Origin: Variovorax ginsengisoli
Lineage (GTDB): Bacteria; Pseudomonadota; Gammaproteobacteria; Burkholderiales; Burkholderiaceae_C
Direction: 5' to 3'
NCBI RefSeq assembly: GCF_030811835.1
Contig: NZ_JAUSRO010000020.1
Location: 1 to 64,000 of the forward strand
Length of the DNA stretch: 64,000 bases
Shown: piece after piece, positions 39,168 through 48,302 of the stretch
Layout: each line of letters opens with the position of its first letter
Position numbering within the stretch: the first letter of the stretch is position 1
The notes under the pieces: generated by a model
Seen by the model: only the letters and a program-made list of their open reading frames with translations
Told to the model about the DNA's origin: nothing
The model's database searches: none
Made by a program: the position numbers and the translations under genes

Positions 39168-40436
39168 TCAGGGGGTCGGCTGGTCCAGATCGAAGGCTTT
39201 GTGCAGTGCGCGCACTGCCAATTCCATGTATTTTTCGTCGATCACGACCGAGGTCTTGATTTCGCTGGTGGAGATCATCTGGATGTTGATGCCCTCCTCG
39301 CTGAGCACGCGGAACATCTTGCTGGCGACGCCGACGTGGCTGCGCATGCCGATGCCCACGATGCTGACCTTGCAGATCTTCGTGTCGCCCACGATCTCGG
39401 CAGCACCGAGCGTCGGCATCACCTTGGACTTGAGCAGGTCCATCGCCTTGGCAAACTCGTTGCGATTGACGGTGAAGCTGAAGTCGGTCTTGCCGTCCTT
39501 GCTCAGGTTCTGGATGATCACGTCGACCTCGATGTTCGCATCAGCGACGGCACCGAGGATGTGATAGGCGATGCCCGGGGTGTCGGGCACGCCGAGCACC
39601 GAGATCTTGGCCTCGTCGCGGTTGAACGCAATGCCCGATACGACGGCTTGTTCCATGTTTTCGTCTTCCTCGAAAGTGATCAGCGTGCCGGACTTGGCTT
39701 CTTCATTGATGTCGATGTCCCACGGCGTGAAGCTCGAAAGCACACGCAGCGGCACCTTGTACTTGCCGGCGAATTCCACCGAGCGGATCTGCAGCACCTT
39801 GGAGCCGAGGCTGGCCATTTCCAGCATTTCCTCGAAGCTCACGGTGGCCAGGCGGCGTGCGTCGGGCTCGACGCGCGGGTCGGTCGTGTAGACGCCGTCG
39901 ACGTCGGTGTAGATGAGGCATTCGGCTGCCTTCATCGCCGCAGCGATGGCCACGGCCGAGGTGTCGCTGCCGCCGCGGCCGAGCGTCGTGATGTTGCCGT
40001 TGTCGTCCACGCCCTGGAAGCCGGTGATGACCACGACCTTGCCGGCAGCGAGGTCGGCGCGCACGCGGGCGTCGTCGATGCTTTCGATGCGGGCCTTGGT
40101 GAAGGCGCTGTCGGTGCGCACCGAAACCTGCCAGCCGGCGTAGCTCACCGAAGGCACGCCTTCGGCCTGCAGCGCGATGGCCAGCAGCGCCGACGACGCC
40201 TGCTCGCCCGTCGAGGCGAGCATGTCCAGCTCGCGATCGTGCGTGCTGCCCAGCGAACCGGATGCCAGCTCCTTGGCCAGGCCGAGCAGGCGATTGGTCT
40301 CGCCGCTCATGGCACTGGGAACCACCACCATCTGGTGGCCCGCGCGCGCCCACTTGGCGACGCGCTTGGCGACATTCTTGATGCGCTCGGTCGAGCCCAT
40401 CGACGTGCCGCCGTATTTATGAACGATCAATGCCAT
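39168..40436 (-). CDS. lysC: Aspartate kinase
   Basis: A 422-residue monofunctional aspartokinase: phosphorylates L-aspartate in the first step towards lysine, threonine, methionine and diaminopimelate. It shows KYGGTSMGS (residues 7-15), VVVPSAMSGETNRL, GRGGSDTSAVAIAAAM and YTDVDGVYTTDPR. The C-terminus (about 265-422) carries two ACT domains ('ISVLGVPDTPGIA', 'VSIVGIGMRSHVGVA') for feedback inhibition. Start chosen at MALIVHKYGG. It follows tilS after 80 bases. Confidence 0.97.
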   Translation of the reverse strand: MALIVHKYGGTSMGSTERIKNVAKRVAKWARAGHQMVVVPSAMSGETNRLLGLAKELASGSLGSTHDRELDMLASTGEQASSALLAIALQAEGVPSVSYAGWQVSVRTDSAFTKARIESIDDARVRADLAAGKVVVITGFQGVDDNGNITTLGRGGSDTSAVAIAAAMKAAECLIYTDVDGVYTTDPRVEPDARRLATVSFEEMLEMASLGSKVLQIRSVEFAGKYKVPLRVLSSFTPWDIDINEEAKSGTLITFEEDENMEQAVVSGIAFNRDEAKISVLGVPDTPGIAYHILGAVADANIEVDVIIQNLSKDGKTDFSFTVNRNEFAKAMDLLKSKVMPTLGAAEIVGDTKICKVSIVGIGMRSHVGVASKMFRVLSEEGINIQMISTSEIKTSVVIDEKYMELAVRALHKAFDLDQPTP

Positions 40437-40516
40437 GGGTGAAGTCAAAGAGAAAGGATTCGGACACTGCGACTGCAGCATCCGCGGCCTGTGTCAGCGA
40501 CCGTTCAGCGCAAGGC

Positions 40517-41473
40517 TCACGGTGACGACGACGGCGCAGCATTGTACCAACGCAACACCGGCCCTTCCCGCAGCACATGCCCGTCGGCCACCTTCAGGTG
40601 AATCCGATGGCCGCGCGTACGACAGGCGTCGATCTGGTCGAGCAACTGCGCCAGCTGCGCCTCGCTCGGTACTGCCGCGTGTGCCGTGCGCAGCCAGTGC
40701 CGCAGCAGGTTGGCCTGGCGCTCGCGCGGCAGGTCACGCAAGGCGGTCAGGGCCGGTGGCGCGCCGGTCGTCGTCAGATCCGCCGCGGCCAGCTCGGTGA
40801 GCAGCCCCGAGGCGCGGGCGGCATTGCGGGCAGAGCGCGCAAAGGTCTCTCGAAACTGCGGCAGCGCCGCCGCCAGTGCGGGCAACACCTGGTGCCGGAT
40901 GCGGTTGCGGGTGTAGCGCAGGTCGCTGTTGCTCGGGTCCTCGATGCATGGTGTGCCACTGGCCGCGATCCAGGCGCGCAAGGCGTGCGCATGCAGGTCA
41001 AGCAAGGGACGATGAAATCGCACGCCATGGCGTGTCATCTCGCGCGGCATGCCCGCCAGTCCGTCGAGCCCGGCACCCCGACTGAGCGCAATCAGCAAGG
41101 TCTCGACTTGGTCGTCGGCATGCTGCGCGAGCGCGATGTCCCCGATGCCTTGATCCGTCGCCAGCCGGGCCAGCGTGCGATAGCGCGCACGCCGGGCCGC
41201 GTCTTCAGGGCTTTCCCCCACGGCGTGGCGCGCGTCGATGCGTCCGACATGCAGCGGCACGCCCAAACGCTCGCAGACGCCCATGCAATGCGCCTCGAAG
41301 CCATCGGCGGCCTCCTGCAGGCCGTGATGCACATGCAGGGCATGCACCCTCCCCGGCCACTGTCGGGCGGCGGCATGCAGCAGCACGGTGGAGTCGGCGC
41401 CGCCGCTGAAGGCAACACCCAGAAGTGAAGGCGCCGCCCAAGCAGCAAGCACCGGGGCGGCGGGATTCTCCAT
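40517..41473 (-). CDS. tilS: tRNA(Ile)-lysidine synthase
   Basis: Modifies C34 of tRNA-Ile(CAU) to lysidine using ATP and lysine, so that the tRNA reads AUA. The PP-loop SGGADSTVLLH lies near residue 24; HVHHGLQ and RRARYRTLARLA follow, then AQHADDQVETLL and LSRGAGLDGLAGMP. At about 318 residues it is shorter than the 432-residue E. coli enzyme, lacking much of the C-terminal domain, which is usual in this group. A GTG at 41521 would add 16 Cys/Pro-rich residues; the ATG at 41473 is preferred, but neither has a good Shine-Dalgarno. It follows accA closely. Confidence 0.93.
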   Translation of the reverse strand: MENPAAPVLAAWAAPSLLGVAFSGGADSTVLLHAAARQWPGRVHALHVHHGLQEAADGFEAHCMGVCERLGVPLHVGRIDARHAVGESPEDAARRARYRTLARLATDQGIGDIALAQHADDQVETLLIALSRGAGLDGLAGMPREMTRHGVRFHRPLLDLHAHALRAWIAASGTPCIEDPSNSDLRYTRNRIRHQVLPALAAALPQFRETFARSARNAARASGLLTELAAADLTTTGAPPALTALRDLPRERQANLLRHWLRTAHAAVPSEAQLAQLLDQIDACRTRGHRIHLKVADGHVLREGPVLRWYNAAPSSSP

Positions 41474-41525
41474 CGATGGCAAGGGCGGCTCCACCGGCTG
41501 CTCGCAGCCGGCGCAAGCCACGCCT

Positions 41526-42506
41526 CTATTTGCTCAGGTCGGCCTTGGTGTCCGAGAACCGGCCGTAGCTCTGCAGGCGCTCGTAACGGCGTTCCAGCAG
41601 TTCCTTGACCTTCAGGTCGCTGACCTGGCGGTAGGCATCTGCCAGGGCGCGCTTGAGGAACGCGGCCATCTGCTTGTGGTCGCGATGGGCGCCGCCGACC
41701 GGCTCGTTGACGATCTTGTCGACCAGGCCCAGCGCCTTGAGCCGGTGCGCGGTGATGCCAAGCGCGTCGGCTGCGTCCTGCGCCTTCTCGCTGGTCTTCC
41801 ACAGGATCGACGCACAGCCCTCGGGGCTGATCACCGAATAGATCGAATATTGCAGCATCACCAGCTGGTCGCCCACCGAGATCGCCAGCGCACCGCCAGA
41901 GCCACCTTCACCGATGATGGTCACGATGATCGGTACTTCCAGCTGCGCCATCTCGAAGATGTTGCGCCCGATCGCCTCGGACTGGCCACGCTCCTCGGCA
42001 TCGATGCCCGGATACGCACCGGGCGTGTCGACGAAGGTGAACACCGGGAGCTTGAACTTCTCGGCCGTCTTCATCAGGCGCAGCGCCTTGCGATAGCCCT
42101 CGGGCTTGCTCATGCCGAAATTGCGCGCCGTGCGCTCTTTCGTGTCACGGCCCTTCTGATGGCCGATGACCATGCAGGGCACGCCGTTGAAGCGCGCCAG
42201 TCCGCCGACGATCGACAGGTCGTCGGAGAAATGGCGGTCGCCGTGCAGCTCGACGAAGTCGGTGAAGATTTCCCTCACGTAGTCGAGCGTGTAAGGGCGC
42301 TCCGGATGCCGGGCGATCTTGGTGATCTTCCAGGGCGTCAGGTCGCTGTAGATGTCCTTGGTGAGCTGCTGGCTCTTCTTGCTGAGCTGGTCGATCTCTT
42401 CAGAGATGTCGACCGCCGACTCAGTCTGCACATAGCGCAGTTCTTCAATCTTGCCTTCGAGCTCCGAAATCGGCTGCTCGAAATCGAGGAAGGTTCGTTT
42501 TGCCAA
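41526..42506 (-). CDS. accA: Acetyl-CoA carboxylase carboxyltransferase subunit alpha
   Basis: A 326-residue subunit that, with AccD, moves carboxyl from carboxybiotin to acetyl-CoA to make malonyl-CoA for fatty acid synthesis. It begins MAKRTFLDFEQPISELEGKI and includes FTDFVELHGDRHFSDD, PGAYPGIDAEERGQSEAIG and GEGGSGGALAI, the carboxyltransferase signatures. Length is near the E. coli protein (319). Confidence 0.97.
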   Translation of the reverse strand: MAKRTFLDFEQPISELEGKIEELRYVQTESAVDISEEIDQLSKKSQQLTKDIYSDLTPWKITKIARHPERPYTLDYVREIFTDFVELHGDRHFSDDLSIVGGLARFNGVPCMVIGHQKGRDTKERTARNFGMSKPEGYRKALRLMKTAEKFKLPVFTFVDTPGAYPGIDAEERGQSEAIGRNIFEMAQLEVPIIVTIIGEGGSGGALAISVGDQLVMLQYSIYSVISPEGCASILWKTSEKAQDAADALGITAHRLKALGLVDKIVNEPVGGAHRDHKQMAAFLKRALADAYRQVSDLKVKELLERRYERLQSYGRFSDTKADLSK

Positions 42507-42562
42507 CGTCTTCTCCAGTTTTATTTCTCAAATGCTCGACGTGCAACAGGTGCGCACGCCAC

Positions 42563-43291
42563 TCAATACGCCACAGGCACCGGGTCGAGCGAACGCCAAA
42601 TATACCAAGTCGCCACGCTGCAGTACGGAGCCCAGCCCACGCCGACCTCGCGCAGGTCGCTGCGGCTCACCGGTTCGCCCGAAAAATAGTTCAGGCTCAC
42701 GCCGCTGATGAGGCCGGCGTCGTCCAGTGGCAGCACGTTCGGGCGCATCAGGTGGAAGATCAGGAACATCTCGGCCGTCCAGCGGCCGATGCCGCGGATC
42801 GCCACCAGCTCGGTGATGATCATCTCGTCGGTCATGTCCTTCCACGCATCGATGTGCACCGCACCCGAATCGAAGTGGATGGCCAGATCGACCAGGTACT
42901 CCACCTTGCGCGCCGACAGGCCGGCCGCACGCATGTCGTCGACCTTGAGCTTGAGCACGTTGGCCGGCGTCATCTTGCGCGGAAGCAGTGCGAAGCGGTC
43001 CCAGACCGACTGCGCGGCCTTCACCGATATCTGCTGGCCGACGATGCTGCGTGCCAGCGTCGTGAAGGCGTCACCGCGCGATTCGAGGCTCGCATCACCG
43101 AACTGCGGAATGAGCCGCTTCATCACGCGGTCTTTTTTGGCCAGGTGGCGGCAGGCCTCATCCCAGTAATCAGGCGTGATGATTTTCACCGTCGTCTTGG
43201 CGACCGGGCTGGGGGCCGTCTTGGCGGCCGATTTCACGAGTGGCTTGGCCGGGGCGGCCTCGATGCCGGGAAGCAGGGAACTGGTTGTCAT
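42563..43291 (-). CDS. DNA-3-methyladenine glycosylase II (AlkA-like)
   Basis: A 242-residue helix-hairpin-helix base-excision glycosylase for alkylated purines. Visible features are SIVGQQISVKAAQSVWDRF, the HhH motif VAIRGIGRWTAEMFLIF and the catalytic Asp in LPLDDAGL (about residue 205). The first 40 residues are Ala/Pro/Lys-rich and probably disordered. An ATG at 43315 overlapping the cysS stop is an alternative start; neither has a strong Shine-Dalgarno. It lies between cysS and accA. Confidence 0.88.
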   Translation of the reverse strand: MTTSSLLPGIEAAPAKPLVKSAAKTAPSPVAKTTVKIITPDYWDEACRHLAKKDRVMKRLIPQFGDASLESRGDAFTTLARSIVGQQISVKAAQSVWDRFALLPRKMTPANVLKLKVDDMRAAGLSARKVEYLVDLAIHFDSGAVHIDAWKDMTDEMIITELVAIRGIGRWTAEMFLIFHLMRPNVLPLDDAGLISGVSLNYFSGEPVSRSDLREVGVGWAPYCSVATWYIWRSLDPVPVAY

Positions 43292-43311
43292 CAAATGTGT
43301 GGTCTCGAACC

Positions 43312-44688
43312 TCATTGGGCAGCCGCCCAGGTCGTGCCTGTAGGGGAATCCTTCAGGACAATGCCTTGGGCGAGCAGCGTGTTGCGGATGCGGTCGGCTT
43401 CAGCAAAGTCCTTGGCTGCCTTGGCCGCCGCGCGCTGGGCGATCAGGCCCTGGATGGTCGGCTCGTCGAGCGTGGTGCCGGCCTGGAGAAAGGATTGCGG
43501 ATCGCCCTGCAGGATGCCCAGGCAGCCCCCCAGGGCGCGCAACAGTCCGGCCAGCGAAGCAGACCGGGTGCGGTTGATCTCGCCGGCCAGGTCGAACAGC
43601 ACGGCCACCGCCTCGGGCGTGCTGAAGTCTTCGTCCATCGCCGCCTTGAAGCGCGCCGCGTAAGCGTTGCTCCAGTCGATGTCCACCTGCTCTGGCGCGA
43701 CCAGGTGCAGCGCGGTGTACAGGCGTTTGAGCGAGGCACGCGCATCGCTCAAATGCGCATCGCTGTAATTCAGCGGACTGCGGTAGTGCGCGCGAACCAC
43801 GAAGAACCGGAGGGTCTGGGCGTCGAACGCTTGCAGCACGTCGCGGATAAGGAAGAAATTGCCCAGGCTCTTGGACATCTTCTCGTCGTCGATGTTGACG
43901 AAGCCGTTGTGCATCCAGTAACGCGCAAGCGGCTTGCCGCTGGCGCCTTCGCTCTGGGCAATTTCGTTCTCGTGGTGCGGAAATGGAAGGTCGGCGCCGC
44001 CGCCGTGGATGTCGATGGTCTCGCCGAGCATCTCGCAGGCCATGGCCGAGCATTCGATGTGCCAGCCAGGGCGGCCCGCGCCGAACGCGCTGGCCCACTT
44101 CACCTCATCGGGCTCGGTCGGCTTGGCGCTCTTCCAGAGCACGAAATCCAGCGGATCGTCCTTGCCGTCGAGCACGGCCACGCGCTCGCCCGCATGCAGC
44201 TCGTCGAGCGACTTGCCGCTCAACTTGCCGTAGCCGGGGAACTTGCGCACTGCGTAGTTCACATCCCCATTGGAAGCGCGGTATGCCAGGCCCTTGCGCT
44301 CGAGGGTTTCGATCATCGACAACATCTGCGCAACGTAGTCCGTGGCGCGCGGCTCGTGCGTCGGCCGTTCGATACCCAGCGCGTCAGCGTCTTCGTGCAG
44401 CGCGTCGATCATGCGGTTGGTCAGCGAGCGGACGGTTTCGCCGTTCTCCACCGCGCGGCGGATGATCTTGTCGTCGATGTCCGTGACGTTGCGCACATAG
44501 GTGACCTGCAGGCCGCCCTGGCGCAGCCAGCGCTGCACCACGTCGAACGCAATCAGCGAACGGGCGTGGCCGATGTGGCAGAAGTCGTAGACCGTCATGC
44601 CACACACGTACATGCGCACATGGCCGGGTTTCAACGGGGAAAAGTTCTCCAGTTCACGCGACAGCGTGTTGTAGATGCGCAGACTCAT
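43312..44688 (-). CDS. cysS: Cysteinyl-tRNA synthetase
   Basis: A 458-residue class I synthetase that charges tRNA-Cys. HIGH is at residues 38-41 with the zinc Cys in YVCGMTVYD (Cys29); further zinc ligands are in GWHIECSAM and HHENEIAQSEG. The KMSKS loop reads EKMSKSLGNF near residue 272. Its last bases overlap the alternative start of the glycosylase gene. A strong hairpin lies in its leader (44703-44735). Confidence 0.97.
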   Translation of the reverse strand: MSLRIYNTLSRELENFSPLKPGHVRMYVCGMTVYDFCHIGHARSLIAFDVVQRWLRQGGLQVTYVRNVTDIDDKIIRRAVENGETVRSLTNRMIDALHEDADALGIERPTHEPRATDYVAQMLSMIETLERKGLAYRASNGDVNYAVRKFPGYGKLSGKSLDELHAGERVAVLDGKDDPLDFVLWKSAKPTEPDEVKWASAFGAGRPGWHIECSAMACEMLGETIDIHGGGADLPFPHHENEIAQSEGASGKPLARYWMHNGFVNIDDEKMSKSLGNFFLIRDVLQAFDAQTLRFFVVRAHYRSPLNYSDAHLSDARASLKRLYTALHLVAPEQVDIDWSNAYAARFKAAMDEDFSTPEAVAVLFDLAGEINRTRSASLAGLLRALGGCLGILQGDPQSFLQAGTTLDEPTIQGLIAQRAAAKAAKDFAEADRIRNTLLAQGIVLKDSPTGTTWAAAQ

Positions 44689-44702
44689 GAGCTTAGGGAA
44701 GC

Positions 44703-44735
44703 GTTGTTCGCGCTCGCCGGAAGGCGGCGAACAAC
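44703..44735 (-). promoter_or_regulatory. Long hairpin in the cysS leader
   Basis: Outer arms GTTGTTCGC (44703-44711) and GCGAACAAC (44727-44735) pair perfectly and the inner bases add CGCC/GGCG (44714-44717 with 44722-44725). It starts 15 bases before the cysS ATG on the minus strand, so it is in the mRNA leader. It may affect cysS translation or mRNA stability. No T-run and no T-box features are seen. Confidence 0.45.
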
Positions 44736-44897
44736 GGGGTTTTCAGGGGGACAGGGGGTGTGGCACGGGAGGTTGGGCGCGGCCCCTCGGCTACAATGAC
44801 AGCAGTATAAACGGCCCTCGCCGGCAATTTTCCGAGTCGGCGAAGAAGCTTCCCTCAACTTGGTCGGCTCGGTTCACCTGCCATTACCCAAGGCTTC

Positions 44898-45500
44898 ATG
44901 AACGCCGCCTCCCCCGCCGTCTTCTCCATGCGTTTTCCATTTCGTTTCCTTCGCGCCCTTGCCGGCGGCGCCTGCATGGCACTGGCCATCGGTATAGCAC
45001 ACGCGGACGACTATGCCGACGTGAACCAGTTGCTGCGCAGCGGCAAGGCCGACCAGGCGCTCGCCAAGGCCGACACCTACATTGCAGGCAAGCCGCGCGA
45101 TCCGCAGATGCGATTCCTGCGCGGCGTGATCCTGACCGAGCAGGGCAAGCGCGCCGATGCGGTCACTGCCTTCACCTCGCTCACCCAGGACTTCCCTGAA
45201 TTGCCCGAGCCCTACAACAACCTGGCCGCGCTGTACGCGCAGCAAAGCGAGTTCGACAAGGCGCGTGCCGCCCTTGAAACCGCGCTCAAGCTCAATCCGC
45301 GCTACACCACGGCCCAGGAAAACCTTGGCGACATCTACGCCCGCCTGGCGGCGCAGGCCTATGCGCGCACGGAACAGCTCGAGCCCGGACGCGCGACCGT
45401 GCCACCCAAGCTCGCACTGATCCGCCAGATCTTCGCCACACCGGCTTCCGGGGCCCTGCCGGCCGCGCCGGTCGACAACCGCAAGCCGGTTCGCCAGTAA
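44898..45500 (+). CDS. Periplasmic TPR-repeat protein
   Basis: A 200-residue protein with a signal peptide (basic RFPFRFLR, hydrophobic core LAGGACMALAIGIAHA, cleavage near residue 36) and about three tetratricopeptide repeats (DADQALAKADTYIAGKP-like; RADAVTAFTSLTQDFPELPE; AYNNLAALYAQQSEFDKAR region). It likely mediates protein contacts in the periplasm. It is divergent from cysS and is followed by the cyclophilin genes in the same direction. Confidence 0.82.
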   Translation: MNAASPAVFSMRFPFRFLRALAGGACMALAIGIAHADDYADVNQLLRSGKADQALAKADTYIAGKPRDPQMRFLRGVILTEQGKRADAVTAFTSLTQDFPELPEPYNNLAALYAQQSEFDKARAALETALKLNPRYTTAQENLGDIYARLAAQAYARTEQLEPGRATVPPKLALIRQIFATPASGALPAAPVDNRKPVRQ

Positions 45501-45592
45501 GCCCGCCTCAGCAAACCCGCTTTCCTGGAGCGCCGCGCCCGGCGTGGTCACGTGCTCCAGAGTCCCGCCCCCCATCCAGAAGGAGCCTTCCT

Positions 45593-46174
45593 TTGAACAT
45601 CCGTTTCATCTCGCGTCGCATGGCACTCGTGCTGGCCGCCGCCCTGACCCTGTCGGCCCCCAGCTGGGCGCAGGACGCGCCGCGCGTCAAGCTCAGCACC
45701 TCGGCGGGCGACATCGTGGTCGAGCTTGCGCCAGCCAAGGCGCCCAAGACGGTTGCCAACTTCCTGCAGTACGTCAAGGACAAGCACTACGACGGCACGG
45801 TGTTCCACCGCGTCATCGACGGCTTCATGATCCAGGGCGGCGGCTATTCGGCCACGCTCAAGGAAAAGCCGACGCGCGCGCCGGTCGTCCTCGAAGCCGA
45901 CAACGGCCTGAAGAACGACAAGTACACCATCGCCATGGCGCGCACCAGCAACCCGAACTCGGCCACCTCGCAGTTCTTCATCAATGTGAAGGACAACACG
46001 ATGCTGAATGCACCCAATCCGGACGGCTACGGCTACACCGTGTTCGGCAAGGTGGTCGCTGGCACCGACGTGGTCGACAAAATCCGCAGTGTCCCGACGG
46101 GCAACCAGGGCGGCATGCAGAACGTGCCGAGCCAACCCGTCACCATCGAGTCCGCCACCCTCGTGGCGAAGTAA
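45593..46174 (+). CDS. Peptidyl-prolyl cis-trans isomerase, periplasmic cyclophilin (PpiA-like)
   Basis: A 193-residue cyclophilin with a signal peptide (RRMALVLAAALTLSAPSWAQ). The core shows FHRVIDGFMIQGGGYS and SQFFINVKDN, including the catalytic Arg and the FxxQ region. The start is TTG at 45593, supported by an AAGGAG Shine-Dalgarno seven bases upstream; the first ATG (45620) has none. It speeds proline isomerisation of exported proteins. Directly followed by a cytoplasmic paralogue. Confidence 0.9.
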   Translation: MNIRFISRRMALVLAAALTLSAPSWAQDAPRVKLSTSAGDIVVELAPAKAPKTVANFLQYVKDKHYDGTVFHRVIDGFMIQGGGYSATLKEKPTRAPVVLEADNGLKNDKYTIAMARTSNPNSATSQFFINVKDNTMLNAPNPDGYGYTVFGKVVAGTDVVDKIRSVPTGNQGGMQNVPSQPVTIESATLVAK

Positions 46175-46189
46175 CCAAGGAGCATATTC

Positions 46190-46702
46190 ATGAGCAACCC
46201 CCAAGTCGAACTCACCATCCAGGGCCAGGGCACCATCACCCTCGAACTCGATCGCGAAAAGGCACCCAAGTCGGTCGAGAACTTCATCTCGTACGTGAAG
46301 AACGGCCACTATGACAACACCGTGTTCCATCGCGTGATCCCGGGCTTCATGGTTCAGGGCGGCGGTTTCGAACCCGGCATGAAGCAAAAGCCGACGGCCG
46401 CCGAAATCGAGAACGAAGCCAACAACGGCCTGAAGAACGACAAGTACACCGTCGCCATGGCGCGCACCAGCGCACCGCACTCGGCCACCGCGCAGTTCTT
46501 CATCAACATCGCTGACAACGCATTCCTCAACCACACCGCACCCTCGGCCCAGGGCTGGGGCTATGCCGTGTTCGGCAAGGTGATCGCCGGCACCGACGTG
46601 GTCGACAAGATCAAGGCCGTCAAGACGGGCCGCAAGGGCTTCCATGACGACGTGCCCGTCGAAGACGTGATCATCGAAAAGGCCGTCGTCACCGTCGAGT
46701 GA
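46190..46702 (+). CDS. ppiB: Peptidyl-prolyl cis-trans isomerase, cytoplasmic cyclophilin
   Basis: A 170-residue cyclophilin without a signal peptide: FHRVIPGFMVQGGGFEPGM, ARTSAPHSATAQFFIN and GYAVFGKVIAGTDVVDKIK. It is close in sequence to the upstream periplasmic cyclophilin, so the pair looks like a tandem duplication with different targeting. AAGGAGC precedes the ATG. Its stop overlaps the GTG start of lpxH. Confidence 0.94.
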   Translation: MSNPQVELTIQGQGTITLELDREKAPKSVENFISYVKNGHYDNTVFHRVIPGFMVQGGGFEPGMKQKPTAAEIENEANNGLKNDKYTVAMARTSAPHSATAQFFINIADNAFLNHTAPSAQGWGYAVFGKVIAGTDVVDKIKAVKTGRKGFHDDVPVEDVIIEKAVVTVE

Positions 46703-47490
46703 CCGACGCCGGGCCGCGCCACATGACCCACCCGGCCTTTGCCGAACTCGTGGCACCGGCCGCGTGGCGCACCGTCGACCTGCTCTCCGACCTGCACCTG
46801 CAGGTCAGCGAGCCGGCCACCTTCGAGGCATGGCGAGGCTATCTCGACACCACGCCGGCCGATGCCATCTTCCTGCTCGGCGACCTGTTCGAGGTCTGGA
46901 TCGGCGACGACGCGGCCACCCTGCCCGGCTTCGAGGCGCAATGCGCCGCATTGCTGCGTCAGGCGGCCGAACGCAGGCCGGTGTTCGTCATGCACGGCAA
47001 CCGCGACTTCCTGATCGGCGCAGAGGCCGCAAGGCAATGCGGCTTCACGCTGCTCGACGACCCGACCGTGCTCGTGATGCACGGCAAGCGCTGGTTGCTC
47101 AGCCACGGCGATGCGCTGTGCATCGACGATACCGACTACCTCGCCTTCCGCACGCTGGTTCGCGCTCCTGACTGGCAACAGGCCTTTCTCGCGCGCCCGC
47201 TCGAAGAACGCCGCTCGTTGGCACGTGGCATGCGCGCGCAGAGCGAAGACCGAAAGCGCAATCCCGACACGGTGTGGGCCGACGTCGACGCCGATGCCGC
47301 ACGAGCCTGGCTTCGGCAAGCCCAGGCTCCCACGCTGATCCATGGCCACACCCATCGCCCGGCCGACCACGACCTGGGCGACGGGCTGCAACGTGTCGTG
47401 CTCAGTGATTGGGACGCGGCTGCGCATCCGCCACGCGCCCAGGTCCTGTGCCTGACGCCGGCGGGCCTGCAACGCGTGGACATCCGCTGA
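46699..47490 (+). CDS. lpxH: UDP-2,3-diacylglucosamine diphosphatase
   Basis: Hydrolyses UDP-2,3-diacylglucosamine to lipid X and UMP in lipid A synthesis. Metallophosphoesterase motifs: LSDLHL (about 30), LGDLFEVWIGDD (about 60), MHGNRDFLIG (about 100), LSHGDALCIDD, and HGHTHRPADH near the C-terminus. The GTG at 46699 overlaps the ppiB stop; ATG at 46723 is an equally plausible start. ppiB-lpxH is a common proteobacterial neighbourhood. Confidence 0.93.
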   Translation: MTDAGPRHMTHPAFAELVAPAAWRTVDLLSDLHLQVSEPATFEAWRGYLDTTPADAIFLLGDLFEVWIGDDAATLPGFEAQCAALLRQAAERRPVFVMHGNRDFLIGAEAARQCGFTLLDDPTVLVMHGKRWLLSHGDALCIDDTDYLAFRTLVRAPDWQQAFLARPLEERRSLARGMRAQSEDRKRNPDTVWADVDADAARAWLRQAQAPTLIHGHTHRPADHDLGDGLQRVVLSDWDAAAHPPRAQVLCLTPAGLQRVDIR

Positions 47491-48284
47491 TGCTCATCAA
47501 ATGGCTGCGGGGCCTGCGGGCTGCCCCCTCCATTCCCGACGCTGCCTGGCAGGCCACGCTGGCGCGATATCCCTTTCTGGCCGATCGTCCGGCCGAAGAC
47601 GTGCTGCGCCTGCGTTCGCTGGCTGCCGAATTCCTGCGCGACAAGGAATTCCATGGCGCGCACGGCTTCACCATCACCGACGAAGTGGCGCTGGCAGTCG
47701 CGGCCCAGGCCGTGCTGCCGGTGCTGCATTTGCGGGGCGGACTCGACTGGTACGACGATTTCGTCGGCATCGTCATGCATTCGTCCGAGGTCGTGGCCCG
47801 GCGCACGGCCGTCGACGACAGCGGCGTGGTCCATGAATATGAAGAGATCGTCGCTGGCGAGGCCATGGACCGCGGCCCGGTCATGCTGAGCTGGCAGGAC
47901 GTGCTGGCCAGCAGCATCACCAGCGGCGATGGCTACAACGTCGTGATCCACGAATTCGCCCACAAGATCGACATGCGCAGCGGCGTACCGGACGGCTGCC
48001 CCGCCCTGCCGCCTGGGTTTGCAGGCCGCACCACCGCGCGTGAATCCCGCGCCGCCTGGCTCGACGTGCTCCAACCGGCGTTTGAGAATTTCCGCGAGCA
48101 GACCATCGTGGCCGAGCGTTTTGGCGGCGAGCCGCCCTGGCTCGACCCCTACGGCACCGAATCGCTCAGCGAATTCTTTGCCGTGGCATGCGAAGCCTAT
48201 TTCGTGAATCGCGCGAATTTCGAACGCGACTTTCCGCAGTTGCTGAGGATGTTCGACGCCTTCTTCCGGCCCACGCCGGCCTGA
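47490..48284 (+). CDS. mtfA: MtfA-like zinc metallopeptidase (M90 family)
   Basis: A 264-residue protein of the MtfA family. E. coli MtfA is a peptidase that binds the Mlc repressor and so affects glucose PTS expression. The zinc motif HEFAH is in VVIHEFAHKID (about residue 154) and the third ligand region is TESLSEFFAVACEAYF. The start ATG overlaps the lpxH stop. The substrate in this organism is unknown. Confidence 0.9.
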   Translation: MLIKWLRGLRAAPSIPDAAWQATLARYPFLADRPAEDVLRLRSLAAEFLRDKEFHGAHGFTITDEVALAVAAQAVLPVLHLRGGLDWYDDFVGIVMHSSEVVARRTAVDDSGVVHEYEEIVAGEAMDRGPVMLSWQDVLASSITSGDGYNVVIHEFAHKIDMRSGVPDGCPALPPGFAGRTTARESRAAWLDVLQPAFENFREQTIVAERFGGEPPWLDPYGTESLSEFFAVACEAYFVNRANFERDFPQLLRMFDAFFRPTPA

Positions 48285-48302
48285 GTCAGCGCCGACCTGG
48301 CG

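Noticed and set aside
41388..44799. Plus-strand ORFs opposite accA, the glycosylase and cysS
   Set aside because: Antisense to well-known housekeeping genes and not protein-like.
45524..45560. CTGGAGC/GCTCCAG inverted repeat between the TPR and cyclophilin genes, considered as a terminator
   Set aside because: Long loop and no T-run; may be chance in GC-rich DNA, so not listed as a feature.
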